From Gemmatales bacterium (GTDB lineage: Bacteria > Planctomycetota > Planctomycetia > Gemmatales > HRBIN36), in assembly GCA_025060195.1 (NCBI GenBank), contig JANXCQ010000024.1, positions 1 to 64,000 on the forward strand: DNA of 64,000 nt. Direction: 5' to 3'. The notes beneath the pieces are model-generated. The model worked only from the letters and a program-made list of their open reading frames with translations. It ran no database searches and was not told the origin of the DNA. The position numbers and the translations under genes were made by a program. This document shows, one piece after another, positions 27,537 to 37,586 of the stretch (positions are counted from its first letter, which is position 1; every line of letters starts with the position of its first letter).

Positions 27537-29054
27537 ATGCCGAAATATATCGCTGCTATTGATCAGGGGACGACGAGCACCCGTTGTGTGTTGGTTGATC
27601 ATGCGGGCCGATTCGTGGCCTGGGCGCAGCGGGAACATCGCCAAATTTTTCCGCAACCAGGTTGGGTCGAACATGATGCGGTGGAAATCTGGCAAAACAC
27701 TCGTGAAGTGATCACCCAAGCGTTACGATCGGCGGGAGCCACCGTTCGTGACTTAGCCGCTTTTGGAATCACGAACCAACGGGAAACCACAGTTTTGTGG
27801 CGGCGTGATACGGGTGAGCCAATTGCCCCGGCGATTGTCTGGCAGGATACGCGTACTGAGCCATTAGTCCGCGAATTATCGGCTTCAGCGGGTCCGGATC
27901 GCTTTCGGGCCCAGACAGGATTACCGTTAGCGACTTATTTTTCGGCAACGAAAATTCGATGGTTATTGGACCAGTATCCGCAATATCGTCGTGCGGCCGA
28001 GGCGGGCGAGGTGCTGTTTGGTACTATGGACACCTGGATTATCTGGAATCTGAGCGGTGGGGCAAAGACGGGCCTGCATGCGACGGACGCGACCAATGCC
28101 AGCCGCACGTTGCTTTTCAATTTGCACACGCTGCAATGGGACGCCGAGATTCTTCGCACGCTCGACATCCCGTCCGCTCTGTTGCCCCAGGTACGCTCAA
28201 GCAGCGAAGTGTACGGCCTGGCGCAAGGGGAATGGGCGGGCGTGCCTATCGCCGGAGTCCTCGGGGACCAGCAGGCCGCTTTGTTCGGTCAGACGGCTTT
28301 TCAGGCGGGGGAAGCGAAGAACACTTACGGCACAGGCTGCTTTCTCTTGTTGAATACCGGGCCGCGACCTATGGCATCGCGCCATGGTTTACTGACAACG
28401 CTGGCCTATCAATTGGCCCGGCAGCCCCCCGTTTATGCACTGGAAGGTTCCGTGGCGATCGCCGGTGCCCTGGTACAATGGCTCCGTGATAACTTGGGCA
28501 TCATTCGTACTTCGGCGGAAGTGGAAGAACTGGCGCGAACCGTGGACGATAGCGGCGGAGTTTACTTTGTGCCTGCATTTTCAGGGTTATTCGCCCCCTA
28601 TTGGGACATGACGGCCCGCGGGGCGATCATAGGGCTGACGCGGTTTGTCCATAAAGGGCACCTGGCCCGCGCAGCCTTGGAAGCCACGGCGTTCCAAACC
28701 TCGGAGGTACTCGACGCCATGCAGGCCGATGCCGGTTTCCATCTTCACGAACTGCGGGTCGATGGGGGCATGGTCAAGAACGAACTCCTGATGCAGTTTC
28801 AAGCCGATTTACTTGGCGTGCCTGTAGTGCGGCCTGCGGTTACCGAAACGACGGTTCTAGGAGCGGCGTTTGCGGCAGGCTTGGCAGTGGGATTCTGGCG
28901 CGACCTCGCCGAACTGCGCAGTCTCTGGCAGCAAGACAAAGTATGGCGGCCGCAATTCACAGAAGCCCAGCGTCAAGAGTTGCGCCATTGGTGGAGTAAA
29001 GCCGTCTCCCGTTGCCGCCACTGGCTTACTTCAGATAGCGCGAAGACCGCATAG
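27537..29054 (+). CDS. glpK: Glycerol kinase
   Basis: GlpK phosphorylates glycerol to sn-glycerol 3-phosphate with ATP. FGGY-family motifs are all present: [15 protein letters not shown] at the N-terminus, [40 protein letters not shown] and the C-terminal [19 protein letters not shown]. Length of 505 residues is standard. No glpF or glpD adjoins. The upstream ribosome-binding site is weak. Confidence 0.95.
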   Translation: MPKYIAAIDQGTTSTRCVLVDHAGRFVAWAQREHRQIFPQPGWVEHDAVEIWQNTREVITQALRSAGATVRDLAAFGITNQRETTVLWRRDTGEPIAPAIVWQDTRTEPLVRELSASAGPDRFRAQTGLPLATYFSATKIRWLLDQYPQYRRAAEAGEVLFGTMDTWIIWNLSGGAKTGLHATDATNASRTLLFNLHTLQWDAEILRTLDIPSALLPQVRSSSEVYGLAQGEWAGVPIAGVLGDQQAALFGQTAFQAGEAKNTYGTGCFLLLNTGPRPMASRHGLLTTLAYQLARQPPVYALEGSVAIAGALVQWLRDNLGIIRTSAEVEELARTVDDSGGVYFVPAFSGLFAPYWDMTARGAIIGLTRFVHKGHLARAALEATAFQTSEVLDAMQADAGFHLHELRVDGGMVKNELLMQFQADLLGVPVVRPAVTETTVLGAAFAAGLAVGFWRDLAELRSLWQQDKVWRPQFTEAQRQELRHWWSKAVSRCRHWLTSDSAKTA

Positions 29055-29380
29055 TGTTCGGCATCGGGAAGGCAGCGGTAATCCGAGCAATCTCAGGCGT
29101 GCAGACCGCGGCGAGGTTTTCATTGCCTATGACTCCAGGCCGCTGGCGTGGTCTGGATTAGGCGCTCGCCGGCGAGAACGGCCCGAGCTTGCGTTTGGCA
29201 AACGTTGCGTTATATGTCCCCGCTCTTAGCTGCGGTGATTGGCATCTCGGGGAAACGTCTCATGGGCCTGCATTATTTGGCTAACATCAAATAATCCATT
29301 TTCAATCATGTCTCGTCTCCTGAGCCGAGCATAGATATCAATCCCAATCATTGGCCCGAAGTGCTAGGAGGGTCTAAAGA
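29055..29380. other. Intergenic stretch with an A+T-rich inverted repeat
   Basis: No gene seen. ATTATTTG (29272-29279) and CAAATAAT (29288-29295) form a perfect 8-bp inverted repeat with an 8-base centre, about 85 bases before the next gene, which could be an operator. A palindrome CTCGCCGGCGAG is also present near 29165. Confidence 0.4.
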
Positions 29381-30286
29381 ATGCAGCGCACCTTATGCGT
29401 TGCGCTAGTCTGCGGAGTCATAACAGCGCTATTAGGTTGCGGCGACGAAACTGAGCGGGCTAGGTCGTTCCCATCGCAAAGGGAAGTCGGTGCCTCGCAC
29501 ACCACGTCTTCTGTTTCTGACCAGGCGACCAGTGCTTCCGCGCCGTCCGAACTGGAATCCGAGAATGCTCGGGCGCGAGCACCCTGGAAGCAAACGACCA
29601 TGTACACCTTCTTGCATCAGCCATTTGAAGATGCCATTCAGCCGGCGCCCCCGCGAGGCTCTCGCAGGCCGCCGGACATCACGATAACTGGCAAGTCGGT
29701 GGGCAAACTTTTCGAGGAAGCCAAACGCCGGTGGCCCGAGGTAAGTTTTGTCACGCCCACAGGGAATCTGCGACGGCCGATCGCAACCATGGAGACGGAG
29801 TTAGGAGAGATGGAAATCACCCTTTGGCCGGAAATCGCACCGAATCATGTGCGGGCTTTCGTGGTGCTGGCCGAGCTGGGCTATTACGATGGGCTATTTT
29901 TCGAGGTGCGTGTGGGCGATCGTAAAGAGGGCACCTTGCCCCGGGCTATCGGCGGCGGTTCGCCCGAAGCTCAGGGGCAGACATCCGCGAGCATCGGTTT
30001 TTGGCTCAAGCCCGAGATTCTCCTACCCGAACAGGCTCGAGCCCGAGGCATCCGACACCAACCAGGCACCATGTTTTGCCCATGGCTCGGCTGTTTCTTT
30101 TACATTGCTCTCAGCGAGGCGCCCATGTGGGAAGGAGAATTTGTCACGTTGGGTGAAGTGGTACGTAATTTGAGTGTAGCGGAGCGAATTTTTGATCGCT
30201 TGGGAGAAGAAAGCGATCCGCCACAGATTCGTCGGGTCACAGTCCGCTGGCAGGATACTGGAAAATCGCTCTACGACCTGCGATAA
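29381..30286 (+). CDS. Cyclophilin-like lipoprotein with unusual active site
   Basis: The precursor opens with a lipoprotein signal (MQRTLCVALVCGVITALLGC) followed by a low-complexity Ser/Thr/Ala linker. From about residue 125 a cyclophilin-type peptidyl-prolyl isomerase domain begins (ATMETELGEMEITLWPEIAPNHVRAFVVLAELGYYDGLFF). The family's FHR motif is replaced by FEVR at the catalytic arginine region, and the usual GGDP / QFFI motifs are replaced (GTMFCPWLGCFFYIALSEAP), so isomerase activity is doubtful. A good SD (AGGAGGG) precedes the ATG. A surface-anchored binding or chaperone role is possible. Confidence 0.7.
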   Translation: MQRTLCVALVCGVITALLGCGDETERARSFPSQREVGASHTTSSVSDQATSASAPSELESENARARAPWKQTTMYTFLHQPFEDAIQPAPPRGSRRPPDITITGKSVGKLFEEAKRRWPEVSFVTPTGNLRRPIATMETELGEMEITLWPEIAPNHVRAFVVLAELGYYDGLFFEVRVGDRKEGTLPRAIGGGSPEAQGQTSASIGFWLKPEILLPEQARARGIRHQPGTMFCPWLGCFFYIALSEAPMWEGEFVTLGEVVRNLSVAERIFDRLGEESDPPQIRRVTVRWQDTGKSLYDLR

Positions 30287-30468
30287 TGATAATGAAGCAT
30301 GTCCGCGGTAAGGGACGGACAGGGGACCCACGCAAAGGGGACTCGTGAACCTGGTCAGGCCGAAAGGAGCAGCCATAAGCGTAGAACCCTTGTGCGTTGG
30401 ACCATCCTCTGGAAGTCACCTGCCGCGGACGCCCTTTTTGCCGACATCGCAGGAATGCTACACCAAGC

Positions 30469-32403
30469 ATGGCCAAGCGCACACGGGTTGCGAGTCCGAC
30501 ACCACTGTCGGAGAATGTTCCAAAGCAGGACAGCACGCCGGCGTCTTCCGCCGGGTACACAGTCCTAGCTCGCCGCTATCGCCCCCAACAGTTCGCCGAC
30601 CTGATTGGTCAGGATGCGTTAGTTCAAGCGCTAACCAATGCATTGAAGAGTAATCGCGTCGCGCATGCCTACCTGTTCACCGGGGCGCGAGGCGTCGGTA
30701 AAACTTCCACGGCTCGCATCTTGGCGAAATGCCTCAACTGCGTTCATGGCCCGACCGTGACACCCTGTGATCAGTGCGAATCGTGCAAGGCCATCGCCGT
30801 CGGCGAGGACGTGGACGTTATCGAAATTGACGGAGCCAGTAATAATCGTGTAGAAGAAATCCGCGAGTTACGGAGCAATGCCCAATATCGGCCCACGCGT
30901 TCGCGTTTCAAGATTTACATCATTGACGAAGTGCACATGCTGACGACCTCAGCGTTCAACGCGCTGCTTAAAACGCTGGAAGAACCGCCGCCTCATGTCA
31001 AGTTCATTTTTGCTACTACCGAAGTACACAAGGTTCCCCTCACGATTTTGTCGCGCTGCCAGCGTTTTGACTTTGCCCACATTCGTACGGAGGACATCCT
31101 CCAGGTTTTGAAGAAGATAGTAGCCCAGGAGGGGGTCAGCGCTGAGGAACAGGCGTTACGCCTGATCGCCCGCCGCGCTGCCGGTTCACTCCGGGATGCG
31201 GAATCCCTGCTCGATCAGGCGTTGGCGTTTGGTGGAGGTCGGCTCACGTTGGCCCAAGCCGAGGAATTGTTAGGGCTAGCTGGGGAAGAACAGATCTTAG
31301 CGTTGGCCGAGGCCATCCTGGATCGGGACGCTGCGCGAGCTTGGACGCTCTTGGATGAAGCTTTGCGACGAGGCGTATCTCCCAGCGAATTGTGCGACCA
31401 GTTATTGGACTATTGGCGCGATTTGTTGTTGCTGCAAACGGTGGGCCCATCGTGCGAGTCGTTTACCTTCGCAGATCGCCACTTATCGCGACTGAAGCCC
31501 AGGGCTCTAGCACTGCCGGTAGAGCAGATCCTTACCGCCATGGATCTGATTGCTGGCACGAAGGGTCGGCTGCGTGGCAGCAGTCAGCCGCGTGTGTTAT
31601 TGGAAATTTTGTTAGTCCGCTTAACACGTTTAGAATCCTTCTTTGCGCTGAGCGAAATGCTAGAACGCTTGGTAAATCCAGAGGCCACCTCGGCGTGCCA
31701 GGGCGAAGCAGGATCCCGGGTGCGCTCGCCGGCTACCGAGCATCATCGTGCCGAAGGGGTTGAGCGCCCTTTTGTCGGTAATCGGCCCGAGGCTTCGGGG
31801 CAGCGCTGGGCCACGGGTCAGCTGGCTCATGCTGGTTCTGCGAGCAATTCCAGCGACAAGACGGCTGCGGCTGGGGTGGCCGAACTAACGCAGGAGTTAC
31901 CTGCCGATTCAGAGAAATCAGCTAACCCGATCTCCGCGCAGCCATCCCCGACGCCGATTCAATTTACCGAGGCCCAACTACCCCGCCTACGCGAGGCGTT
32001 ACTGACTGCATTAGGTACTAGCACATTACGCTTCGACTTGGAGCGGGCTCATTTAGCAATTTCCGCGCCGAACCGTCTGGCTTTACGTTTTGCTCCTTGT
32101 TATAATGCCGAAAAAAGTCGGTGTGAGCGGCGTCGCGCGGACCTCGAGGCCTTGGTGCGACGCATCCTTCAGCGCGATATACAGTTACGATTTGAAACTG
32201 ATTTCGGAGCCGGGGTACCCCAACCTGAAGCCGACACCGCGCGTCGAACTAGAAACCGCCTGCAAGCCTTGGAGCAGATCCCGCTGATTCGCGAAGCAGT
32301 GCAAAAATTAGGGGCCCGGTTTATCCCTGAACGCCTGGAGCCCGACTTTGGTCAGGCAGAACTGAGCGAACTGGCCCAGCTCAATCCCGAGCATTCCCGC
32401 TGA
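30469..32403 (+). CDS. dnaX: DNA polymerase III subunit gamma/tau
   Basis: This is the clamp-loader ATPase subunit. After ~25 variable residues come YRPQQFADLIGQ, Walker A GARGVGKTSTARILAK, a zinc module with cysteines in CLNC and CDQCESC, Walker B IIDEVHML, TLEEPP and the sensor region LSRCQRFDF. From ~residue 420 the chain is low complexity, then a structured C-terminal domain as in tau. No obvious slippery A-run for a gamma frameshift product was seen. ATG 30469 is used; in-frame starts from 30397 give extra unconserved sequence. It leads the conserved dnaX-ybaB-recR block. Confidence 0.93.
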   Translation: MAKRTRVASPTPLSENVPKQDSTPASSAGYTVLARRYRPQQFADLIGQDALVQALTNALKSNRVAHAYLFTGARGVGKTSTARILAKCLNCVHGPTVTPCDQCESCKAIAVGEDVDVIEIDGASNNRVEEIRELRSNAQYRPTRSRFKIYIIDEVHMLTTSAFNALLKTLEEPPPHVKFIFATTEVHKVPLTILSRCQRFDFAHIRTEDILQVLKKIVAQEGVSAEEQALRLIARRAAGSLRDAESLLDQALAFGGGRLTLAQAEELLGLAGEEQILALAEAILDRDAARAWTLLDEALRRGVSPSELCDQLLDYWRDLLLLQTVGPSCESFTFADRHLSRLKPRALALPVEQILTAMDLIAGTKGRLRGSSQPRVLLEILLVRLTRLESFFALSEMLERLVNPEATSACQGEAGSRVRSPATEHHRAEGVERPFVGNRPEASGQRWATGQLAHAGSASNSSDKTAAAGVAELTQELPADSEKSANPISAQPSPTPIQFTEAQLPRLREALLTALGTSTLRFDLERAHLAISAPNRLALRFAPCYNAEKSRCERRRADLEALVRRILQRDIQLRFETDFGAGVPQPEADTARRTRNRLQALEQIPLIREAVQKLGARFIPERLEPDFGQAELSELAQLNPEHSR

Positions 32404-32413
32404 GAACCCACTT

Positions 32414-32836
32414 ATGTTCGATTGGCGCCGCTTCCTGGAGGGTCTTCAAGAGCTGCCAATCTTGCAAAGGGCCATGAAAGACGCGTTGGCCGCCGCTGAA
32501 CGTACCGTCGCCGAGGGCGAGGCGGGAGGCGGTTTGGTACGCGCTCGAGCGAATGGTCGGCTCGTCCTGACCGGCTTATATGTGGACGAATCGTTACTGC
32601 GTCAGCCTGACCGCGACTTGTTGGAGGAGCTGATCTTGGCGGCGTGTAACCAGGCGCTGGAGCGCGTACGGGCAAAAGCCTCAGAACAAGTGTTGCAGGA
32701 AATCGCCAATTTACCGATGCGCGCTACACCGTCAGCACATGAGGACGCGCAATCCTCCGCGCCGCGCAGTTCCAACAAGAGCGGCAAGTCCCAGAGTTCA
32801 CAGCAGAGCCAACATGCACATGAAGAACATGACTAA
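32414..32836 (+). CDS. YbaB/EbfC-family nucleoid-associated protein
   Basis: The protein (140 residues) fits the small DNA-binding dimer family: an N-terminal helix, a central strand pair with GGLVRARANGRLVLTGLYVDESLL and the C-terminal helix LLEELILAACNQALERVRAKASE. A ~35-residue tail rich in Ser, Gln and His is added at the end. It sits 11 bases after dnaX and overlaps recR, which is the classical arrangement and the main support for the name. Confidence 0.85.
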   Translation: MFDWRRFLEGLQELPILQRAMKDALAAAERTVAEGEAGGGLVRARANGRLVLTGLYVDESLLRQPDRDLLEELILAACNQALERVRAKASEQVLQEIANLPMRATPSAHEDAQSSAPRSSNKSGKSQSSQQSQHAHEEHD

Positions 32837-33452
32837 ATCTGCAAGCGATCCGATCTGGACGCAGGGAGGACTTCTGGGGCGCGTCTGGGAACATTTGAAT
32901 CGCTGGCCGGGAATCGGCCCGAAGAGTGCCGAGCGCTTGCTCTTCTATTTATTGGCTGCCGACTCATCTGAAGTTATAGACTTCGCTCAGGCGCTGGTGG
33001 AACTAAAACAGCGAATTCATCCCTGTCGGCAGTGCCATCACTGGACGGAAGATGAGCTATGCTCCATATGTAGCGACCCAAAACGCGATAGCTCGCTGCT
33101 GTGCGTGGTGGAGCAACCCCGCGATGTCATCGCCTTGGAGCGTGCAGGGGTCTATCGGGGGTATTACCATGTATTGGGTGGGCGACTGGCGCCATTAGAG
33201 GGCATCGGCCCCGAGAAACTGACCGTAGATAGTCTGCTACGCCGCGTGCAGCAGGGACAGGTGCGGGAAGTGATACTGGCCACCAATCCGACCTTCGAGG
33301 GAGATGGGACGGCCCTTTACCTATCGAGCTTGTTAGCTCCATTAGGGGTGAAGATTACGCGATTGGCACGCGGTCTTCCAAGCGGCTCGTCACTGGAATT
33401 TGCCAACTCGGCCATGCTCGCTGACGCACTCGAAGGCCGACGTGCCCTGTAG
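32829..33452 (+). CDS. recR: Recombination mediator RecR
   Basis: RecR works with RecF and RecO to load RecA on gapped DNA. The product has the helix-hairpin-helix LNRWPGIGPKSAERLLFYLL, a zinc finger (CRQCHHWTEDELCSIC), and a Toprim domain beginning with LLCVVEQPRDVIALER and including GGRLAPLEGIGPEKL. From ATG 32829 it is 207 residues, the family norm; the start overlaps the ybaB stop (ATGACTAA). In-frame ATGs at 32814 and 32820 are alternatives. Confidence 0.92.
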   Translation: MTKSASDPIWTQGGLLGRVWEHLNRWPGIGPKSAERLLFYLLAADSSEVIDFAQALVELKQRIHPCRQCHHWTEDELCSICSDPKRDSSLLCVVEQPRDVIALERAGVYRGYYHVLGGRLAPLEGIGPEKLTVDSLLRRVQQGQVREVILATNPTFEGDGTALYLSSLLAPLGVKITRLARGLPSGSSLEFANSAMLADALEGRRAL

Positions 33453-33501
33453 GCCGCCTGTTCTCTCCCACCCGCTCCCGGCAGAAGCAGGAGAAATGAC
33501 A

Positions 33502-34992
33502 ATGCGACTGGAAGCGACGCAACAGCTCGCGCTGCACCAGAAGATGATTCTGGCGCCCCGCATGATCCAGTCCATGGAAATCCTGCAACTGCCGATTATG
33601 GCTTTGCAGGAGCGCATCCAACAGGAGTTGGAAGAAAATCCCGTGTTGCTGGTGGTCGAAAAAAGTCCCGCTTTAGAACAGACCCCTTCTGAGCAACCTG
33701 CCAGCGAATCCCAAGAATGGCAGGACGAACTGGAACAACTCGAAAAACTCATCGAAGAACGCGACGAGGAGCGCCGCACCCGGCATCGCCTCTCGCCGGA
33801 TGGCTTAGAGGAGGCCGCAGACCGCCAACTGGAGTTGATGCTCAATACCCCCGCGCGACCGCAGTCGTTGCACGATTATTTGCTCGAACAATTAGCTTTT
33901 CTGGACGCACCGCCTCGTCATCTGTCCTTGGCTCGCTTCCTCGTTGCATATCTGGATGAAAATGGTTACCTGACCACGCCGCTCGAGCAGCTGGCACAGG
34001 TCTACAATCAGGCTACGGGCGAAGAAGTTTCCGTTCAGGATATGGAAGCAGCACTCCGATTAGTGCAACAATTAGAACCGCGGGGCGTGGGGGCACGCGA
34101 CCTGAAGGAGTGTCTTCTGCTGCAACTTAATCCCGACCTGCCTAACTTGGCTGTCCTCCGAGTTCTCATCGAAGACCATCTCGAAGATTTGCAGCATAAT
34201 CGCCTACCCCTGATTCAGAAAAAGACAGGTTTTGAGCTCACCACCATTCAGCGTGCCTTGGCCCAACTGAAGCAGCTCCAGCCGCGTCCGGGCGCTGCGT
34301 TTAATCCTGAGACTGCTCAATATGTGGTTCCGGACTTGATCGTCGAACGCGATGAAAACGGCGCATATCAGGTGCGACTGGCGGATGACTATCTTCCCGA
34401 ACTTCGCATTAGTAAGCGTTATCTGGAACTGCGGCAGCATGCCACGGATCCGAAGATACGGGAATTTCTTGCGCGCAAAATCCAAGCCGCACGCTGGCTC
34501 AAAGAGGCCATCGCACAGCGCAAACGCACCCTGCTAAAAGTGGCCCGCGCTATTCTCCATCGGCAACGCGATTTCCTGGAGAAAGGGCCTGAACACATCG
34601 TGCCGCTCCGCATGCAGGAAATTGCCGACGAAGTGGGCGTCCACGTAACCACCGTGAGCCGCGCAGTGGACGATAAATGGATTCAAACTCCTCGTGGTCT
34701 CTTCCCGCTACGCCGGTTCTTTGGAGGCGGCGTTACCACGGCTCAAGGGGAGGAAGTGGCTTGGGAAACCATCCGCCAAAAACTCCTTGACATCATCGCC
34801 CATGAAGACAAGGCTCGCCCTTATAGCGACGAAGAGCTGGTGCAAAAGCTTCGCGAGCAAGGCCTCCCCGTCGCCCGCCGCACCGTTACCAAATATCGGA
34901 AACTGCTGAGAATCCCCTCCTCGCGTCAACGCAAAGACTGGACGCTCGCAGCTTCCCACACGTCTCAGCAAAATAGCCCACCTTCCTCTTAG
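33502..34992 (+). CDS. rpoN: RNA polymerase sigma-54 factor
   Basis: The N-terminal region I (LALHQKMILAPRMIQSMEILQLP) binds activators, an acidic Glu-rich linker follows, then the core-binding region and the helix-turn-helix (ADEVGVHVTTVSRAVDDKW). The RpoN box reads VARRTVTKYRKLLRIPSS near the C-terminus. ATG 33502, eight bases after AGGAG, is chosen over ATG 33496, which is only two bases from it. Its length is 496 residues. The gene is downstream of recR and may be read through from the dnaX block. Confidence 0.95.
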   Translation: MRLEATQQLALHQKMILAPRMIQSMEILQLPIMALQERIQQELEENPVLLVVEKSPALEQTPSEQPASESQEWQDELEQLEKLIEERDEERRTRHRLSPDGLEEAADRQLELMLNTPARPQSLHDYLLEQLAFLDAPPRHLSLARFLVAYLDENGYLTTPLEQLAQVYNQATGEEVSVQDMEAALRLVQQLEPRGVGARDLKECLLLQLNPDLPNLAVLRVLIEDHLEDLQHNRLPLIQKKTGFELTTIQRALAQLKQLQPRPGAAFNPETAQYVVPDLIVERDENGAYQVRLADDYLPELRISKRYLELRQHATDPKIREFLARKIQAARWLKEAIAQRKRTLLKVARAILHRQRDFLEKGPEHIVPLRMQEIADEVGVHVTTVSRAVDDKWIQTPRGLFPLRRFFGGGVTTAQGEEVAWETIRQKLLDIIAHEDKARPYSDEELVQKLREQGLPVARRTVTKYRKLLRIPSSRQRKDWTLAASHTSQQNSPPSS

Positions 34993-35454
34993 TTCTCGTT
35001 GCCGTCCCAACCTTTTTACCGCGCTGTTACATCTTCAGGCGTTTTCCCTGTTCCGGTGTTCCAAAAGATGGTTACCAAGCAGTACGCCCAGGAATAGTTC
35101 TTCGTCGGGACTACCCAGTCGCAACGTGCTGGTGTCCTGAGAGATGGTTTCCAAGCTCGCCAACACGAGCTTATCGCCCGCACTTTCAGGTCTCTCGGAA
35201 ACTAGTTTCTATGATCCCAACCTGCGAAACCGCCAGCCGGGGCATCGGTAGAAAGCCCGCCAACGGAGGTTTACTCCACATTGCTTACTATCCGCTTTTG
35301 CCGTTTCTGTCCCAATTCATCGAGCAGCACGAAAGTCATGCAAACGTAGGTTTCCGGGACTATCGCAACCATCAGCATAATACAGTGCCGTGACTAACGG
35401 TGCGATGGGAAACCTAGGGAATCGAAGTGGCGTAGCGCCTGAAAGGCCACATGC
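34993..35454. other. Convergent intergenic stretch with palindromes
   Basis: Between rpoN and the convergent transketolase half. I see no gene. A perfect palindrome GAAACTAGTTTC lies at 35198-35209, and GGTTTCC near 35349 can pair with GGAAACC near 35408. No clear terminator with a T run was found. Confidence 0.4.
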
Positions 35455-36294
35455 TTACGATCCGCCAGAAAGCAAAGCCAAGGCCTTCTCGGCGTCGGCA
35501 GGAGTCAAGGCTTTACCGTGGTAATTTTGTTCCGCTAACAGTTGGTGAATAGGATAACCCTTGATTGTCCGAGCCACAATAACAGACGGTTGGCCCGTGC
35601 GTTGACTGGCGCTACGCAACGCGCGTAGCACGGCCGACCAATCATGGCCGTCTATTTCCTCGGCATGCCAGCCAAATGCAGCGAACTTGGGTGGTAGCGG
35701 GTCAAGATCGAGCACTTCTCGTGTGGGGCCGGTTTGCTGATAGCCGTTATGATCGACGATGGCTACCAGGTTATCCACACGATACTTGACCGCAGCCATC
35801 ACCGCCTCCCAAACCTGGCCCTCATTGACCTCGCCATCGCCCAGAAGAACATAAACGCGGGAGTCGTAACCGTCGAGCCGACAAGCCAAGGCGTGCCCCA
35901 GACCGATGGACAAACCCTGCCCTAGCGAGCCTGTGGATGCTTCGACCCCAGGCAACCGACGCATATTCGGATGACCCTCCAAGGGACTCCCAATTTGCCG
36001 CAAGGTGTCGAGTTGCTCCACGGGAAAATAACCAGCCTCGGCCAACACTGCATATAAAAGCGGAGCTGCATGCCCCTTGCTCAGAATGAATCGGTCGCGT
36101 TGGGGCCAAGATGGCTCCTGGGCACGATAACGTAATAGCCCTCCGAAATAAAGGGCGACCACCACTTCCACCGCGGACAATGAACTGGTCGGATGGCCTG
36201 AGCCGGCCTTGGTGGTCATGCGGATAATATGTCGGCGAATTGTCAGTGCTTTTTCACGCAGCCGAGGGATGAGCAAGGCGTCGTTATCAGACAT
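35455..36294 (-). CDS. Transketolase, N-terminal (TPP pyrophosphate-binding) subunit
   Basis: The 279-residue product corresponds to the first half of transketolase. It has GSGHPTSSLSAVEVVVALYF, RDRFILSKGHAAPLLYAVLAEAGY, EASTGSLGQGLSIGLGHA and the thiamine-diphosphate motif GDGEVNEGQVWEA. Split transketolases need a second, C-terminal subunit containing the pyrimidine-binding domain, and none adjoins on either side. It is therefore either an orphan with a partner elsewhere or a part left by rearrangement. The gene looks intact, with a normal start at 36294 and no internal stops. Confidence 0.88.
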   Translation of the reverse strand: MSDNDALLIPRLREKALTIRRHIIRMTTKAGSGHPTSSLSAVEVVVALYFGGLLRYRAQEPSWPQRDRFILSKGHAAPLLYAVLAEAGYFPVEQLDTLRQIGSPLEGHPNMRRLPGVEASTGSLGQGLSIGLGHALACRLDGYDSRVYVLLGDGEVNEGQVWEAVMAAVKYRVDNLVAIVDHNGYQQTGPTREVLDLDPLPPKFAAFGWHAEEIDGHDWSAVLRALRSASQRTGQPSVIVARTIKGYPIHQLLAEQNYHGKALTPADAEKALALLSGGS

Positions 36295-36393
36295 GGCTTG
36301 TTCCGTGCTTGGGGTGCCACAAGAAGGACTTGACCACTCCTTTAGCCTGGTGTCGGCATTTTGGAAACTGCGTGAGGGATCGTCCAGTTAAAA

Positions 36394-36553
36394 CGGTGAA
36401 TCGCCGCGGGCAGACGACTTTGTTTTCTTCACCGGCCCCTTTAAGCACCGCGAGCCGGCGCTTGCGCGGCCGGCGTCACGGGCCTCTCCCTGCTCCAGCC
36501 CCACACCTACGTCCTGGTACCGGGGCAGTCTCGTACAAGCCGTTTGGCTTGTA
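36394..36553. other. GC-rich structured non-coding segment
   Basis: Three self-complementary units occur close together: CGGTGAA (36394-36400) with TTCACCG (36428-36434), a GCCGG...CCGGC pair around 36453-36474, and TACAAGCC (36534-36541) with GGCTTGTA (36546-36553) over a GTTT loop. Such density suggests a structured RNA or an old protein-binding site upstream of the transketolase half. I could not match it to RNase P RNA, tmRNA, SRP RNA or 6S RNA. Confidence 0.35.
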
Positions 36554-37300
36554 TCAATGGTATAAGCAAGGAGCATGCCAAATAGCTAAATCTTCCAAGT
36601 ATGGCGCAAGTCGATTTCACTTAGCTACTTACGTAATTATTGTACCACAGGAATTGAGCCACTTTTCGGGGGCCGAGTAATATTTACAAAGCCTACTGGT
36701 AAATTTTGCCACACCTTTTCACCAATCCTTCCGATTGGTTCCACCTAAGGGTTGGCTTACCCTTATGTGCGAATCCTCGAGGAAAATGGTGCCGGAGCTT
36801 GTACGGTTGCCGAACTCTAGGCATCTCTTTAGCCGAAACGTTCCTTTATTTCCGTGTGCATAATTCTGAAGGTTCTAATTTATCTCCGCTGAATGAAACG
36901 GTAGAAGACCGCTATTGGTTTTTTGGCCCTCGTCCCGGAGAGCGGTGCGTTTATCTGCGTAACCTGCGATTAGCTTAACGTTGCCCGGCAGCCAGGGCCA
37001 CGGGCGTAAGGACACTTCAGTAAGAGGTCGCTCGCTAGGAAAAGTCGAATCTGCCCTGGATAAGACTCTGCCGCGCGAGGGTTTCTACTTTCCATGTTTT
37101 GTAGTTGCTTTCAAGAGCTCGCTCGCGCAACGTTATTTATCCGGTTCAGTTTCGGCGAGGGAGACCAAGGAGGCACGATATACTGGAGCCTTTTTCAGGC
37201 TAAAGTAGCTGGCCGAGGTCTGTAACCTGAGGAATACCAACCCGCGAACATCCGGCGCCAGCCTCAGGTAGCCCTTGATGAGGCAGCGAAGTCGCGCTCA

Positions 37301-37586
37301 CTAGCCCAACATCCGAACCACTATCCAACGCCGATGCAACGCCCCAAACCCATGATTGGCTTCCCGGTGTTGTTTCGCTACTCTCAACTCACTCCCCGCC
37401 TGCTCCGTGCCAGCTCTGCCGTTTCCTTGCCACAATATCCCTGATCGACCCAGGCAACCTCGACCAGCTGATTTCTGACGTTTTGCAGTTTCTCCGCCGG
37501 GGCCTTCGCGAGGGCGTGTCCTTGTTCGTGGGTCCGCGGCAGTAGCTTGGCCGGCAGATGAGTAAGCAGGTCCACCATCGCATGGG
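37301..37586 (-). pseudogene. IS5-family transposase remnant (C-terminal part)
   Basis: On the minus strand, one frame reads HAMVDLLTHLPAKLLPRTHEQ...VEVAWVDQGYCGKETAELA, which parallels the DTLGHLL...DEQ...VELAWVDQGYTGE region of IS5-family DDE transposases. After a frameshift near 37390, the other frame continues with LRVAKQHREANHGFGALHRRWIVVRMLG, parallel to [22 protein letters not shown]. Neither the N-terminus nor terminal inverted repeats were found. The element is inactive. Confidence 0.65.

Noticed and set aside
36706-36978. 90-residue frame starting at TTG
   Set aside because: It spans the stem-loop cluster, has no SD and no family resemblance.
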